From NCBI GenBank assembly GCA_002255365.1, contig NCBI01000009.1:17640-81639 (forward strand): DNA of 64,000 nt. The letters run 5' to 3'. Below the pieces are notes generated by a model. The model was given only the letters and a program-made list of their open reading frames with translations, was not told the origin of the DNA and made no database searches. Every line of letters begins with the position of its first letter. The first letter of the stretch is position 1. The DNA is from Chromatiales bacterium 21-64-14 (GTDB lineage: Bacteria; Pseudomonadota; Gammaproteobacteria; 21-64-14). A program made the position numbers and the translations under genes. Below are positions 8,792 to 18,237 of this stretch, one piece after another.

Positions 8792-9850
8792 TTAGCGCGG
8801 GTTCGCGCCAGCGGGCACCGGGTAGGGGAGAGCGCAGAGCCTGAGTGGCGGGCCGGTTTCGTCCCACAGGCGCACGCCACCCGTGTTCGCGTTGGCGATT
8901 TGGATCACGGCGAGCAGTTCGTAACCACCATCGGCCCCAGCCTCGGCATTGACCACCTGCCCGATGTCTTGTCCGGCCCCCGCATCGGGGGCGTGCAACG
9001 GGTCGCCGGGCCGTGGTACCCGGTCGGCTTCCACATGGGCCCGATACATGCGGCGCTTGAGCTTGCCCAGGTATTGCATGCGCGCCACCACTTCCTGGCC
9101 GGGGTAGCACCCCTTCTGGAAGTTGACTGCCCCGATCAGTTGCAGGTTCGCCATCTGCGGTACGAATAGCCCAGAGGTCTCGGGGTTTATCACCGGGATC
9201 CCCGCGAGGATATCCAGCAGTGCCCAGGGTCCAGCGCCCACTGGTGCGCTGTGGACGTTCAGGCCCTGCCACAGCTTCTGCATGGGTTCCAGTTCACCGT
9301 AGATCTCGAAGCGTGGATGGGGCCCCGGGATCCGGACCACGGTCCGTTTTCCCGCCTCCAGCGCCGCGTCCACCTCCTGCGGAAGGTCCCCGAGGATGTC
9401 CTTGATCTGTGCATCGGATTGGGGACCGGAGACCCCGATCCGGATCAGGGTGTCGCTAGCGTCCTCCACGGTTACCTTGGCCCGGAGCACGAACATGCGC
9501 AGGCGCTGCACGATGGGATCCACCAGCGCCCGCGGCAGATTCAGATAGTAGACGCCGTCGCGCAGGAACAGCCGGAAGGTGGCCAGCATCCGGCCCTTCG
9601 GATTGCAGTAGCTGGAGAGTTGGGCGCGGGTCGCGGTGACCTGTTTGACGTCGTTGCCGAACTGACCCTGCAGAAAGGCCATGGCATCGTCGCCGCGCAC
9701 CGCGATCAGTCCATGGTGGGACCGTTCACAGAAGACATTGCCGGCGGTGACGACACGCCGCTCCAGGTCGGGGTTACCGAAGCTGGCCACTTGGTCCGCG
9801 TCGAATTCCGCGCCGGCATCCTGCAGGAAGTGTTTCCAGGCTGGATTCAT
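8792..9850 (-). CDS. ygfZ: Folate-binding YgfZ/GcvT-family protein
   Basis: Tetrahydrofolate-binding protein that supports assembly or repair of certain iron-sulfur enzymes. The 352-residue product carries the family signature KGCYPGQEVVARMQYLGK, with its conserved cysteine, near residue 228, and the N-terminal aminomethyltransferase-like fold (GDDAMAFLQGQFGNDV near residue 53). ATG 9850 gives the usual N-terminus. The gene is divergent from sdhCDAB, whose SdhB is an iron-sulfur protein, so the neighbourhood is functionally sensible. It has the same orientation as the HDOD gene, with 183 bases between them. Confidence 0.93.
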   Translation of the reverse strand: MNPAWKHFLQDAGAEFDADQVASFGNPDLERRVVTAGNVFCERSHHGLIAVRGDDAMAFLQGQFGNDVKQVTATRAQLSSYCNPKGRMLATFRLFLRDGVYYLNLPRALVDPIVQRLRMFVLRAKVTVEDASDTLIRIGVSGPQSDAQIKDILGDLPQEVDAALEAGKRTVVRIPGPHPRFEIYGELEPMQKLWQGLNVHSAPVGAGPWALLDILAGIPVINPETSGLFVPQMANLQLIGAVNFQKGCYPGQEVVARMQYLGKLKRRMYRAHVEADRVPRPGDPLHAPDAGAGQDIGQVVNAEAGADGGYELLAVIQIANANTGGVRLWDETGPPLRLCALPYPVPAGANPR

Positions 9851-10082
9851 AAGGCCATATCCTCGGAGAGTCGTGCAGCGGGCGGACCAGTGTAGCGCCC
9901 AGGCCCCAGCTCCGAAAGGGGCCCTCGGTGGGGATTCCGGGCCCTGATCCCTGGACAGAGTCCCGTCCCTGGGCTTAAGTTAGGGGTACTGGGAACGGCG
10001 CGCGCGCCGACGATGACAGTGCCTCCGCGATGCGCACGGGTGACGCCATTGCGGCGTTGTTTACGAAGGACCACGACACGGA

Positions 10083-10472
10083 ATGATGAGCCGTAACACC
10101 CGGCCGGTGGCCCTGGACCTGCTGCGCATCCGCTTCCCAGTGCCTGCGGTAGTGTCGTTTCTCCACCGGGTCTCCGGTGTGCTCCTGTTCCTCGGAATCC
10201 CGCTTGCGATCTACCTGCTGGAACGGTCCCTGTCGGGGGCGGCAGGGTTCGATCGCGTCGCGCAATGGTTGTCCGGTCCGGTCATGCGCCTGTTTGGTTT
10301 GGTGCTGGCCTGGGCCTTCACGCACCACCTGTTGTCCGGGATCCGGTTCCTGCTGCTCGACCTGGATATCGGCGTCACTCGACCAGTGGCGCGCGCCAGT
10401 GCGTGGCTGGTGAACGGGGCCGCCGTCGCCGCGCTGCTCGGGTACCTGGGCCGCATGGGTGGGCTCTGGTGA
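10083..10472 (+). CDS. sdhC: Succinate dehydrogenase cytochrome b556 subunit
   Basis: Membrane anchor of respiratory complex II that helps bind haem b and quinone. It has 129 residues with three hydrophobic helices. The family signature RFPVPAVVSFLHRVSG near residue 18 and a histidine in the AWAFTHHLLSGIR segment near residue 80 (haem ligand region) are present. ATG is doubled at 10083 and 10086, so the exact start is uncertain by one codon. The stop TGA at 10470-10472 overlaps the GTG start of sdhD, implying translational coupling. Confidence 0.95.
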   Translation: MMSRNTRPVALDLLRIRFPVPAVVSFLHRVSGVLLFLGIPLAIYLLERSLSGAAGFDRVAQWLSGPVMRLFGLVLAWAFTHHLLSGIRFLLLDLDIGVTRPVARASAWLVNGAAVAALLGYLGRMGGLW

Positions 10473-10813
10473 GCGGCCGGGTGCATGGTCTGCGCGGCTG
10501 GGTGCTGCAACGGCTGAGCGCGGTCTACCTGGCGCTGTTCCTGCTGTTTATCCTGGGACGGTTGCTGATCGTTCCGCCGGGCTCCGCGCAGGAGTGGCGC
10601 GCTTGGGTGGGCAGTCCGCCGGTTAACGGTGCGTGGGCGGTATTCTTTGCGGCCCTGCTGATACACGCCTGGGTGGGGGTCCGCGACGTTCTCATCGACT
10701 ATGTCCGGCCTGCCGGGCTGCGGCTTGGCTTGTTGTTTCTGCTCGGCTTGTCGCTGCTGGCCATGGGCTATTGGGCACTGGTGGTGCTGGTGACGGCGGC
10801 GCGCATCCCATGA
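10469..10813 (+). CDS. sdhD: Succinate dehydrogenase membrane anchor subunit
   Basis: Second membrane anchor of complex II. From GTG 10469, which overlaps the sdhC stop as GTGA, the product is 114 residues, the normal SdhD length. The opening GLRGWVLQRLSAVYLALF is the family pattern, with three transmembrane helices and a haem-ligand-type histidine in LLIHAWVGVRDVLIDYV. The open frame extends further upstream but would overlap sdhC wholesale, so the GTG is preferred. It ends by overlapping the sdhA ATG (ATGA). Confidence 0.94.
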   Translation: MSGRVHGLRGWVLQRLSAVYLALFLLFILGRLLIVPPGSAQEWRAWVGSPPVNGAWAVFFAALLIHAWVGVRDVLIDYVRPAGLRLGLLFLLGLSLLAMGYWALVVLVTAARIP

Positions 10814-12576
10814 GCGTCGCGCGGCGCAAGTTCGATACCCTGATTATCGGTGCCGGCGGCGCAGGGCTGCGTGCCGCGTTACAACTTGCGCGAGCCGACG
10901 CCTCGGTCGCGGTCGTGTCCAAGGTATTCCCGACCCGGTCCCATACGGTGGCTGCCCAGGGGGGCGTGAACGCGGCGTTGGCCAACGTCCTGCCGGACAA
11001 CTGGCATTTCCATATGTTCGATACCGTCAAGGGCAGCGACTATCTGAGTGACCAGGATGCCGTGGAGTATATGTGCCGCGCCGCGCCCCGGGTTGTGTAC
11101 GAATTGGAGCACATCGGCGTGCCGTTTTCGCGGCTCGATGACGGGCGTATCTACCAGCGGCGATTCGGCGGCCAGAGCCTGGACTATGGCGGCGCGCAGG
11201 CGGCGCGCACCTGCGCGGCGGCGGACCGCACCGGACATGCGATCCTGCATTCCCTCTATCAGCAGAATATCGCGGCGCGCACCCATTTTTTCGACGAGTT
11301 CTTTGCCCTGGATCTGATTCTGGACCACGACGGATACGTCCTCGGTGCGGTGGTGATGGAGATCGAGACCGGCGCGCCGCTGGTCATCGAGGCCAAGGCT
11401 ACCCTGCTGGCCACCGGCGGCGCCGGACAGCTCTACCGCACCTCGACCAACGCCCTGATCAACACCGGGGACGGGATGGGGATGGCGTTGCGGGCGGGTC
11501 TTCCGCTCCAGGACATGGAGTTCTTCCAGTTTCACCCCACTGGGATCGCGGACAAGGGCATGCTGATCACCGAGGGCGCGCGCGGCGAGGGCGGCTATCT
11601 GGTCAATGGCGACGGCGAGCGTTTCATGGAGCGCTATGCGCCCCACGCCAAGGACTTGGCGAGCCGCGACGTGGTCAGCCGGGCGATCGCAACCGAAGTG
11701 CGCGAAGGACGCGGCTGCGGTCCGCGCAGGAGCTACGTGTTGCTGCGCCTCGATCACCTCGGAGCGGAAGTGATCAAGGCCCGGCTGCCGGGGATCCGCG
11801 ACACCATCATGACCTTCCTGGGTATCGATCCCATCGACACCCCGGTGCCCGTTTATCCCACTGCTCATTACACCATGGGCGGGATCCCTTCCAACCGCTA
11901 CGGTCAGGTGGTGGTGCCCGAGCGGGAGGGTGCGGAGGAGCCGATGCCGGGCCTGTACGCCGCAGGTGAATGCGCTTGTGTCTCGGTGCACGGAGCCAAC
12001 CGCCTGGGCGGCAACTCGTTACTGGATATCCTGGTGTTCGGGCGCTCCGCCGGAAACCACATCACCGAATATTTGAAGGAAAACCGTTATCACCGGCCCC
12101 TGGACCTGGCCGACGTGGAACCGGCGCTGGAACGGCTCGCGCGCTGGGACCGGCGCAGCGGTGGGGACGATTCGGTGGACGCGCTGCGCACGGAGTTGCA
12201 GCAGACCATGGAGGATTATTGCGGTGTATTCCGCACCGATGAGGTACTGCAGGAAGGGGTGACGAAGGTCCTGGGGATCGTGGAGCGTTTGCAGCGTGTT
12301 CCGCTGCGCGACCGCAGTCGCGTGTTCAATACCGCCCGGGTCGAGGCCCTGGAACTGGAGAACTTGGCGGAGGTCGCGCTGGCCACGGTGACCTCGGCGC
12401 TCGCACGCCGGGAGAGCCGCGGGGCCCACACCCGGATCGATTATCCGGATCGTGACGACGTGCACTGGCTGCGCCACAGTCTCTACTATCGGGACGGGCG
12501 GCGCCTGGATTACAAACCGGTACGGCTGAAGCCGATCACGGTGGAGGCGTTTCCGCCCAAGGAAAGGGTCTACTGA
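10810..12576 (+). CDS. sdhA: Succinate dehydrogenase flavoprotein subunit
   Basis: Oxidises succinate to fumarate with covalently bound FAD. The product is 588 residues from ATG 10810, which overlaps the sdhD stop. Visible motifs are the FAD-binding GAGGAGLRAALQLA, the flavinylation histidine in TRSHTVAAQGGVNAAL, the active-site region HPTGIADKGMLITEGARGEGG and the C-terminal HGANRLGGNSLLD. The frame is open for another 59 codons upstream, but that segment lies inside sdhD and is not SdhA-like. sdhE downstream supplies the flavin attachment factor. Confidence 0.97.
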   Translation: MSVARRKFDTLIIGAGGAGLRAALQLARADASVAVVSKVFPTRSHTVAAQGGVNAALANVLPDNWHFHMFDTVKGSDYLSDQDAVEYMCRAAPRVVYELEHIGVPFSRLDDGRIYQRRFGGQSLDYGGAQAARTCAAADRTGHAILHSLYQQNIAARTHFFDEFFALDLILDHDGYVLGAVVMEIETGAPLVIEAKATLLATGGAGQLYRTSTNALINTGDGMGMALRAGLPLQDMEFFQFHPTGIADKGMLITEGARGEGGYLVNGDGERFMERYAPHAKDLASRDVVSRAIATEVREGRGCGPRRSYVLLRLDHLGAEVIKARLPGIRDTIMTFLGIDPIDTPVPVYPTAHYTMGGIPSNRYGQVVVPEREGAEEPMPGLYAAGECACVSVHGANRLGGNSLLDILVFGRSAGNHITEYLKENRYHRPLDLADVEPALERLARWDRRSGGDDSVDALRTELQQTMEDYCGVFRTDEVLQEGVTKVLGIVERLQRVPLRDRSRVFNTARVEALELENLAEVALATVTSALARRESRGAHTRIDYPDRDDVHWLRHSLYYRDGRRLDYKPVRLKPITVEAFPPKERVY

Positions 12577-12667
12577 AGGGTCCGTTGGAGGAGCGCGCGC
12601 CGTGCGGGTTGCGGCGCTGCGCACCCGCGGTGGCACAGCGGGATTGCTCAGTGTGGGGTTGCACCGT

Positions 12668-13363
12668 ATGAAATTTTCCATCTATCGCTACGACCCCGAG
12701 TCGGGCCGCGCGCCGCGGATGCAGGATTACACGCTCGACGGCATCGAACCCGGGACGATGCTGTTGGACGCGCTGCTGCGGCTCAAGGCCGGCGACGAGG
12801 CCTTGAGCTTTCGCCGGTCGTGCGGCGAAGGTGTATGCGGTTCGGATGCCATGAATATCAACGGACGCAACGGGCTGGCCTGCGTCACGCCGCTGGCCGA
12901 TCTTCGGGAGCCGGTGGTGGTTCGTCCGCTGCCGGGCCTGCCGGTGATCCGCGACCTGGTGGTGGACCTCAGCCAGTTCTACCGCCAGTACCGGTCGGTA
13001 AAACCGTATCTGATCAACAAGGATCCGGAACCGGAGGTGGAGCGGCTTCAGTCGCCGGAGGACCGGGCGCAGTTGGATGGATTGTATGAGTGCATCCTCT
13101 GTGGCTGCTGCACCACGGCCTGCCCATCTTTCTGGTGGAACCCGGACAAGTTTCTCGGGCCGGCGGCGCTGCTGCAGGCCTACCGGTTCATCGCCGATAG
13201 CCGGGATCAGGCCACTCAGGAGCGGCTCGACGATCTGGAAGGGCCGTATCGGTTGTTCCGGTGTCGTACCATAATGAACTGTGTGGAGTTCTGCCCCAAG
13301 GGTCTCAATCCGAGCCGGGCCATCGGACAGATCCGGGAGCAGATGGTCAAGCGATCGATCTAG
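12668..13363 (+). CDS. sdhB: Succinate dehydrogenase iron-sulfur subunit
   Basis: Carries electrons from SdhA to the quinone site through three Fe-S clusters. The product is 231 residues from ATG 12668 (MKFSIYRYDPESG), which matches the family N-terminus. An upstream GTG at 12602 would add 22 unrelated residues and is rejected. Cluster ligands are visible: the 2Fe-2S motif CGEGVCGSD plus the later GLACVTP, then CILCGCCTTACP and CRTIMNCVEFCPKG for the 4Fe-4S and 3Fe-4S clusters. The gene lies 91 bases after sdhA in the standard order C-D-A-B. Confidence 0.97.
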   Translation: MKFSIYRYDPESGRAPRMQDYTLDGIEPGTMLLDALLRLKAGDEALSFRRSCGEGVCGSDAMNINGRNGLACVTPLADLREPVVVRPLPGLPVIRDLVVDLSQFYRQYRSVKPYLINKDPEPEVERLQSPEDRAQLDGLYECILCGCCTTACPSFWWNPDKFLGPAALLQAYRFIADSRDQATQERLDDLEGPYRLFRCRTIMNCVEFCPKGLNPSRAIGQIREQMVKRSI

Positions 13364-13456
13364 AAGCCGGTCCGACGCACCACCGCGGCCGCGGCGCGAG
13401 ACACGGCGCATAGCCCACGCTGCAGCGCCCGTGACCCTGAGCAGAGGGCCTATTTC

Positions 13457-13717
13457 ATGACCGCCCATTTGTATGCCACTGAGTCCGCCCGGCTGCGCTG
13501 GTCGTGCCGGCGGGGAATGCGGGAACTGGACCTGTTGTTGCTTGGGTTCCTGGAGCACGGCTATCAGGCGCAGCCCGCGCCGATGCAGGGTGCCTTCCAG
13601 CGCTTGCTGCGTTATCCTGATCCGGTTCTTCTCGAATGGCTGCTGGGGCGCGGTGAGCCCCGGGAGCCGGAGCTCGCCCATGTCATCGCCGAAATTCGCC
13701 GCACCGCTGCAGCTTGA
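13457..13717 (+). CDS. sdhE: FAD assembly factor SdhE (YgfY family)
   Basis: Small protein that promotes covalent flavin attachment to SdhA. It has 86 residues and contains the defining RGMRELD motif at residues 19-25. The start ATG 13457 has AGAGGG eight bases upstream. Its position directly behind sdhB fits its role exactly. The last 38 bases overlap the start of the YgfX-like gene in another frame, as is common for this pair. Confidence 0.93.
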   Translation: MTAHLYATESARLRWSCRRGMRELDLLLLGFLEHGYQAQPAPMQGAFQRLLRYPDPVLLEWLLGRGEPREPELAHVIAEIRRTAAA

Positions 13718-14138
13718 TCCGCGGCCCTCGCGCCGCCTCGCCCATACCGGCCTGATTCTGCACGGGGGTGCCCTCGCAGTGCTGGCCGCGCTTGCGCTTC
13801 CATGGTGGGCGGTGCTGGCGGTCTCCGGTGCGGTGATTGGGAATTTCGTGCTGTTTTTCCGCACCCATGTTCTGCGCGTCAGCGCCCACGCCGTGGTGAA
13901 ACTGGTCTGGGACGAGGCCGGTGGCTGGACGGTGGTCACGCCGCGGGGCCCGGTCGATGCGTCGCTGGCGGCGGACAGTGTGGTCTACCCACGGTTGGTG
14001 ATTCTGCGCTTCGCCACGGGCGCTGGCGGGTGGCTGGCGCGCCGGCGTTTGAGCGTGATCTTGCTGCCTGACAGTCTGGACGCGGAGACCTTCCGGCGGC
14101 TGCGGGCGCGCCTGGAGATGGAAGGGAACGGTTCCTAG
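13680..14138 (+). CDS. YgfX-like inner-membrane protein
   Basis: A 152-residue protein with an N-terminal hydrophobic hairpin (ILHGGALAVLAALALPWW, then AVLAVSGAVIGNFVLFF) and a soluble C-terminal half ending in RRLRARLEMEG. Size, topology and overlap with sdhE fit the YgfX (CptA) family, proposed in E. coli to act as a toxin on FtsZ/MreB with SdhE as a neutraliser, a role that is debated. Start ATG 13680 lies inside sdhE, 38 bases before its stop, indicating coupling. Sequence conservation in this family is low, so the assignment rests mainly on context. Confidence 0.72.
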   Translation: MSSPKFAAPLQLDPRPSRRLAHTGLILHGGALAVLAALALPWWAVLAVSGAVIGNFVLFFRTHVLRVSAHAVVKLVWDEAGGWTVVTPRGPVDASLAADSVVYPRLVILRFATGAGGWLARRRLSVILLPDSLDAETFRRLRARLEMEGNGS

Positions 14139-14218
14139 CCTGCGTACTTCAACGGACGGCATGTCGGCAGGAGTGATCCGATGCTACGCGGGCGCCGATT
14201 GCGTTACCGCGGCGCGGA

Positions 14219-15859
14219 TCACTGCCGGCCATCAGCAGCGGCCGCTACCGGGCTATCCTCAGGGATCAGCACCGTGTTGTGCGGCGGAGCGCTGTTGTCG
14301 GTGTGGGGGTAGTCCAGGGTATAGTGCAGTCCGCGGCTCTCGGTCCGGGACATGGCGGAGCGGATGATGAGGTCCGCCACCAGAGCGAGATTGCGCAGTT
14401 CCAAAAGATCGTGGGTGACACGGAAATTTCCATAATATTCGCTGATCTCGCGCCGCAGCAACTCGACACGTCTTCGCGCGCGCTCCAATCGTTTGGTGGT
14501 GCGGACGATACCGACGTAGTCCCACATGAACCTTCGCAGTTCCTCCCAGTTGTGGGATACCACCACCAGTTCGTCGGAATCGCTGACCCGGCTCTCGTCC
14601 CATTCGGGAAGCGGTGGCGGATGAGGCGTTCCAGGCAGGGCGGTGACTATGTCCTGACTGGCGGATTCCGCGAAGACCAGGCATTCCAGCAGCGAGTTGC
14701 TGGCCATGCGGTTGGCGCCGTGCAGCCCGGTGCAAGCGACTTCGCCGATGGCGTACAAACCCTCGATGTCGGTGCGCCCGCGCTCGTCGGTCATGACCCC
14801 GCCCCCCGTGTAATGGGCGGCTGGCACCACGGGCACTGGTCCGCGCGTCAGGTCGTATCCGAACTCCAGGCAGCGCGCATAGATGGTCGGGAAGTGGCTA
14901 CGGATGAATTCGGCAGGGCGGTGGCTGATGTCCAGGTAAACCGATTCGATCCCGAGTCGTTTCATTTCATGGTCAATCGCTCGGGCCACGATATCCCGGG
15001 GCGCGAGTTCGCGACGTGGATCGAACTGGTCCATGAAGCGGGTGCCGTCCGGCAACACCAGTCGCCCGCCTTCCCCGCGTACCGCCTCGCTGACCAGAAA
15101 GGACTTGGCCCTGGGATGATAGAGACAAGTGGGGTGGAATTGGATGAATTCGAGATTGGCCACCCGGCACCCCGCGCGCCATGCCATGGCCATGCCGTCC
15201 CCCGTGGCCCCGTCGGGATTGCTGGTATAGAGGTAGACCCGGCTGGCGCCCCCGGTGGCCAATACCACGAAACGTGCGGTGATGACCTGTACCTGACCCT
15301 GATCCCGATCCAGCACATAGGCACCCAGGCAGCGGTCGTGACTCAGGCCTAATTTGCGTCCGGTCACCAGATCCACGCCGATATGCCGCGGCAGGAGTGT
15401 GACCGTAGGACAGGAGCGCACGTGTTGCAGCAGGGTGGTCTCGATCGCGTTACCACTGGCATCCGCGGCGTGGATTACCCGGCGGTGCCCATGACCGCCC
15501 TCGCGGGTGAGATGAAACGCCTCGGTGCCGTCGCTGCGTGTCTCGCGGGTGAATGGGGCCCCGAGATCCACCAACCAGCGGATGCACGCCGGGCCACGTT
15601 CCACGGCAAAGCGCACGATACGCTCGTCACACAGGCCGGCCCCGGCGGCCAGGGTATCGGCGACATGGGCATCGACGGAGTCGGTCTCGTCGAGCACCGC
15701 CGAGATTCCGCCCTGGGCGTAGGTGGTGGCACCGGCTTGCAGTTCGCCTTTGGAAAGGACCGCGACCCGGGCATGAGGCGCCAGGCGCAGGGCCAAGCTC
15801 AGACCGGCGGCGCCGCTTCCGATGACGAGGACGTCATAATCCTTCAGGGTGCTCATCAT
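14219..15859 (-). CDS. nadB: L-aspartate oxidase
   Basis: FAD enzyme that oxidises aspartate to iminoaspartate, the first step of de novo NAD synthesis. The 546-residue product is related to SdhA: it has the N-terminal FAD motif [16 protein letters not shown], the [17 protein letters not shown] segment near residue 45, the active-site region FHPTCLYHP near residue 240 and [18 protein letters not shown] near residue 385. Two ATG codons (15859 and 15856) can serve as start. The EAGDSV-type loop that distinguishes NadB from SdhA appears here as ETDSVDAHV. The gene is divergent from rpoE, sharing a 202-base region, and converges on the YgfX-like gene. Confidence 0.96.
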   Translation of the reverse strand: MMSTLKDYDVLVIGSGAAGLSLALRLAPHARVAVLSKGELQAGATTYAQGGISAVLDETDSVDAHVADTLAAGAGLCDERIVRFAVERGPACIRWLVDLGAPFTRETRSDGTEAFHLTREGGHGHRRVIHAADASGNAIETTLLQHVRSCPTVTLLPRHIGVDLVTGRKLGLSHDRCLGAYVLDRDQGQVQVITARFVVLATGGASRVYLYTSNPDGATGDGMAMAWRAGCRVANLEFIQFHPTCLYHPRAKSFLVSEAVRGEGGRLVLPDGTRFMDQFDPRRELAPRDIVARAIDHEMKRLGIESVYLDISHRPAEFIRSHFPTIYARCLEFGYDLTRGPVPVVPAAHYTGGGVMTDERGRTDIEGLYAIGEVACTGLHGANRMASNSLLECLVFAESASQDIVTALPGTPHPPPLPEWDESRVSDSDELVVVSHNWEELRRFMWDYVGIVRTTKRLERARRRVELLRREISEYYGNFRVTHDLLELRNLALVADLIIRSAMSRTESRGLHYTLDYPHTDNSAPPHNTVLIPEDSPVAAAADGRQ

Positions 15860-16061
15860 GGTCCCGTCAGGATGGAGGTGTCATCCGGCACGATGTCTGC
15901 CATAATACGGGAATTTGCCAAGCTGGACTGGATGTTGCGCCGGGGTCCCCCGGCGGGCGAAATATACCGCGAATCGCCTTTGGGGGCGAACTAAATGGCA
16001 AGGGAGTGGTCTACCACAGTTGGCGAAGGGACATCGCCGCGTAGTGCAGGGGATGGCCCGA

Positions 16062-16637
16062 ATGGGCGAGCATCGCGCTGACCAGGAGCTGGTCGAACGG
16101 GCGCAGCAGGGTGACAACCGGGCATTTGACGCGTTGGTGCGGAAGTACCAACACAAGATCGTCAAACTGGTGTCCCGTTATATTCGCGATCCCCACGAGT
16201 CGCTGGACGTGGCGCAGGATGCGTTTCTGAAGGCGTACCGGGCGTTGCCGAATTTCCGTGGTGACAGCGCCTTCTATACATGGCTGTACCGGATCGCCAT
16301 CAACACGGCGAAGAACCACTTGGTGGCCCAGGGACGGCGGCCGCCGGACGAGGACGTCGACGCCCAGGAGGCGGAGCAGTATGACGGGCAATCGGGTCTC
16401 AAAGAGTACGCGACCCCGGAGCACCTGCTGCTCAAAGATGAAATCGAGGAGACGGTATTCAAGGCCATCGAAGAACTGCCCGATGATCTGCGTACCGCCA
16501 TTACCTTGCGCGAACTCGAAGGTATGAGCTATGAGGAAATTGCCCTGACGATGGAGTGCCCGGTGGGAACGGTCCGCTCGCGGATCTTCCGAGCCCGGGA
16601 GGCGATAGACCGTAAACTACGACCGCTGCTCGACTGA
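16062..16637 (+). CDS. rpoE: RNA polymerase sigma factor RpoE (AlgU/sigma-E, ECF family)
   Basis: Envelope-stress extracytoplasmic-function sigma factor. From ATG 16062 the product has 191 residues, exactly the E. coli length, and begins MGEHRADQELVERAQQGD as expected. An AGGGG lies about nine bases upstream. ATG 16053 and a longer open frame from 15915 are alternatives without family support. Region 2 is visible in RYIRDPHESLDVAQDAFLKA and WLYRIAINTAKNHL, region 4 in EGMSYEEIALTMECPVGTVR. The adjacent anti-sigma genes rseA and rseB complete the module. I did not find a convincing sigma-E autoregulatory promoter in the upstream region. Confidence 0.96.
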   Translation: MGEHRADQELVERAQQGDNRAFDALVRKYQHKIVKLVSRYIRDPHESLDVAQDAFLKAYRALPNFRGDSAFYTWLYRIAINTAKNHLVAQGRRPPDEDVDAQEAEQYDGQSGLKEYATPEHLLLKDEIEETVFKAIEELPDDLRTAITLRELEGMSYEEIALTMECPVGTVRSRIFRAREAIDRKLRPLLD

Positions 16638-16672
16638 GGATCAGATTCCCGTGCTGGCTGGAGGGGACTACC

Positions 16673-17227
16673 ATGAGCAATGACGTTCACGAACAGCTTT
16701 CGGCGTTGGTAGATGGCGAACTCGAATCGGAGCCGGCCCGTTTCCTGCTGCGCCGCCTTACCGGTGACAGCGGTCTCCAGTCCCAGTGGGAGCGTTACCA
16801 CGTGATTCGCGAAGGGCTGCGCGGGGGTTTGCCGCGACTGATTGATCCGAAGTTCGCCGCGCGGGTCCGTGCGGCCGTGGAGCGCGAGACGGTTCTCCCC
16901 AGGGCCCGGCGACGCATCCCGGCACTGCTGGTCCGGCCGCTGGCGGGATTGGCGATGGCGGCGGGAGTTGCGGCCGTGGCGGTGCTCGGTTTCCAGAATA
17001 TGGGGCTGCAGTCTCTCCTGGTGCCGGCGGCCGAACCGGTGGCCAGCGTCATACCCGCGGGCTATACAGCCGGGCCCACCGACACCGGCGCCCCTGCCGC
17101 CCAAACTGAGCTGAGCGCCTACCTTGTGAACCATAGCGAGTACGCGACTGGAGCTGGGATGCATGGGATGCTCTCCTACGTTCGGATCGTGGGCTACGAA
17201 CCGGGGCAGTCCGCGGACCCAAGATGA
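16673..17227 (+). CDS. rseA: Anti-sigma-E factor RseA (MucA)
   Basis: Inner-membrane protein that binds RpoE with its cytoplasmic N-terminal domain and releases it after regulated proteolysis. It has 184 residues. The N-terminus (HEQLSALVDGELESEP) and WERYHVIREGLRGG are typical of the RseA N-terminal domain. One membrane segment lies near residues 88-108 (PLAGLAMAAGVAAVAVLGF), and the periplasmic C-terminus contains the RseB-binding-type region LSAYLVNHSEY. Its stop overlaps the rseB start (ATGA at 17224-17227). Confidence 0.93.
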   Translation: MSNDVHEQLSALVDGELESEPARFLLRRLTGDSGLQSQWERYHVIREGLRGGLPRLIDPKFAARVRAAVERETVLPRARRRIPALLVRPLAGLAMAAGVAAVAVLGFQNMGLQSLLVPAAEPVASVIPAGYTAGPTDTGAPAAQTELSAYLVNHSEYATGAGMHGMLSYVRIVGYEPGQSADPR

Positions 17228-18237
17228 CGTGTCACTCCCGCAGTGCTCCGGCGCTGATCTTTGTCGTATTCCTGTTCGGGTCCGTCCCCAGCGCGGTGGC
17301 TGGAGCACCCGCGACGGACGCATTGCCGTCCACCCCGCAGGGGTGGGTGGATCGCATGTCCCACGCGCTCCAGACCCTCAATTTCGAAGGAACCTTCGTA
17401 TATCTCCGTGACGGGCATCTGGAGACGATGCGCATCGTGCACGTGGTGGAGGCGGATGGCGGAGAGCGGGAGCGCGTGATGGCCCTGACGGGTCCGGCTC
17501 GGGAGATCATCCGCGACGACCAGGAAGTCACCTGCATTCTGCCGGACAGTAAGTCGATCGTAGTGGAGAAGCGCCGACCCCACTTGCCGTTTCCCGCCGC
17601 GGTACCGACTGGGGCCAATCAACGGGATCGTTATTACGAATTCCGGATGCTGCCCCGTTATCGCGTCACCGGGCGCATGGCCCAGGCAGTGGCCATCATT
17701 CCCAAGGACCGTTATCGGTACGGCTACCGCCTCTACATGGACGAGACCACCGGGCTGCCCCTGGAATCGGTGATCCTGGATCGCGCGGGGCGCCAAGTGG
17801 AGCAGATTCAGTTCACGTCCCTGAAAGTGCTGCAGCACGCGGATCCTCGGGCCCTGGTACCCGATATCGACCATGACAAGGGCTATACCTTCCACCGTCA
17901 AGAGGGCGACGATACCGTGGGTATCCCCGGTACCAGCCACTGGGTGGTAAGCAGCGCGCCCCCTGGATTCGTGCAGACCATGTACAGCCGGCGCATCCTA
18001 CCCGGCAGCAGTAATCCGGTGGAGCACTTGGTGTTCTCGGACGGGCTGGCATCGGTGTCGGTATACGTCGAGAAGGCGGATGGGGTCAAGGTATTGCTGC
18101 ATGGTGCTTCGCGCATGGGCGCTGTCAACGCCTACGGCCGGCGGGTGGGGGCCTATCAAGTGACGGTGGTGGGCGAAGTGCCCGAAGCCACGGTCTCGGC
18201 CATTGGGCAGGCATTACGCTATGACCCGAACGAGTGA
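17224..18237 (+). CDS. rseB: Sigma-E regulatory protein RseB (MucB)
   Basis: Periplasmic sensor that binds RseA and shields it from DegS cleavage; lipid-like or LPS signals release it. The 337-residue product has a signal peptide (about residues 1-26, cleavage after SAVAGA likely), the LolA-like N-terminal fold (NFEGTFVYLRDGHLETMRIVH) and the C-terminal MucB/RseB domain (HWVVSSAPPGFVQTM, HLVFSDGLASVSVYVEK). It overlaps rseA by four bases. No rseC/mucC gene follows; the next convincing gene is mucD, 406 bases downstream. Confidence 0.94.
   Translation: MTCHSRSAPALIFVVFLFGSVPSAVAGAPATDALPSTPQGWVDRMSHALQTLNFEGTFVYLRDGHLETMRIVHVVEADGGERERVMALTGPAREIIRDDQEVTCILPDSKSIVVEKRRPHLPFPAAVPTGANQRDRYYEFRMLPRYRVTGRMAQAVAIIPKDRYRYGYRLYMDETTGLPLESVILDRAGRQVEQIQFTSLKVLQHADPRALVPDIDHDKGYTFHRQEGDDTVGIPGTSHWVVSSAPPGFVQTMYSRRILPGSSNPVEHLVFSDGLASVSVYVEKADGVKVLLHGASRMGAVNAYGRRVGAYQVTVVGEVPEATVSAIGQALRYDPNE

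Noticed and set aside
10030..10085. 18-codon frame ending at the sdhC start, as a leader peptide
   Set aside because: Such short frames arise by chance; no ribosome site or attenuator structure accompanies it.
15860..16061. Possible sigma-E autoregulatory promoter for rpoE (GGAATTT near 15910)
   Set aside because: The -35-like element is fair but no TCTGA-like -10 lies 16 or 17 bases downstream.
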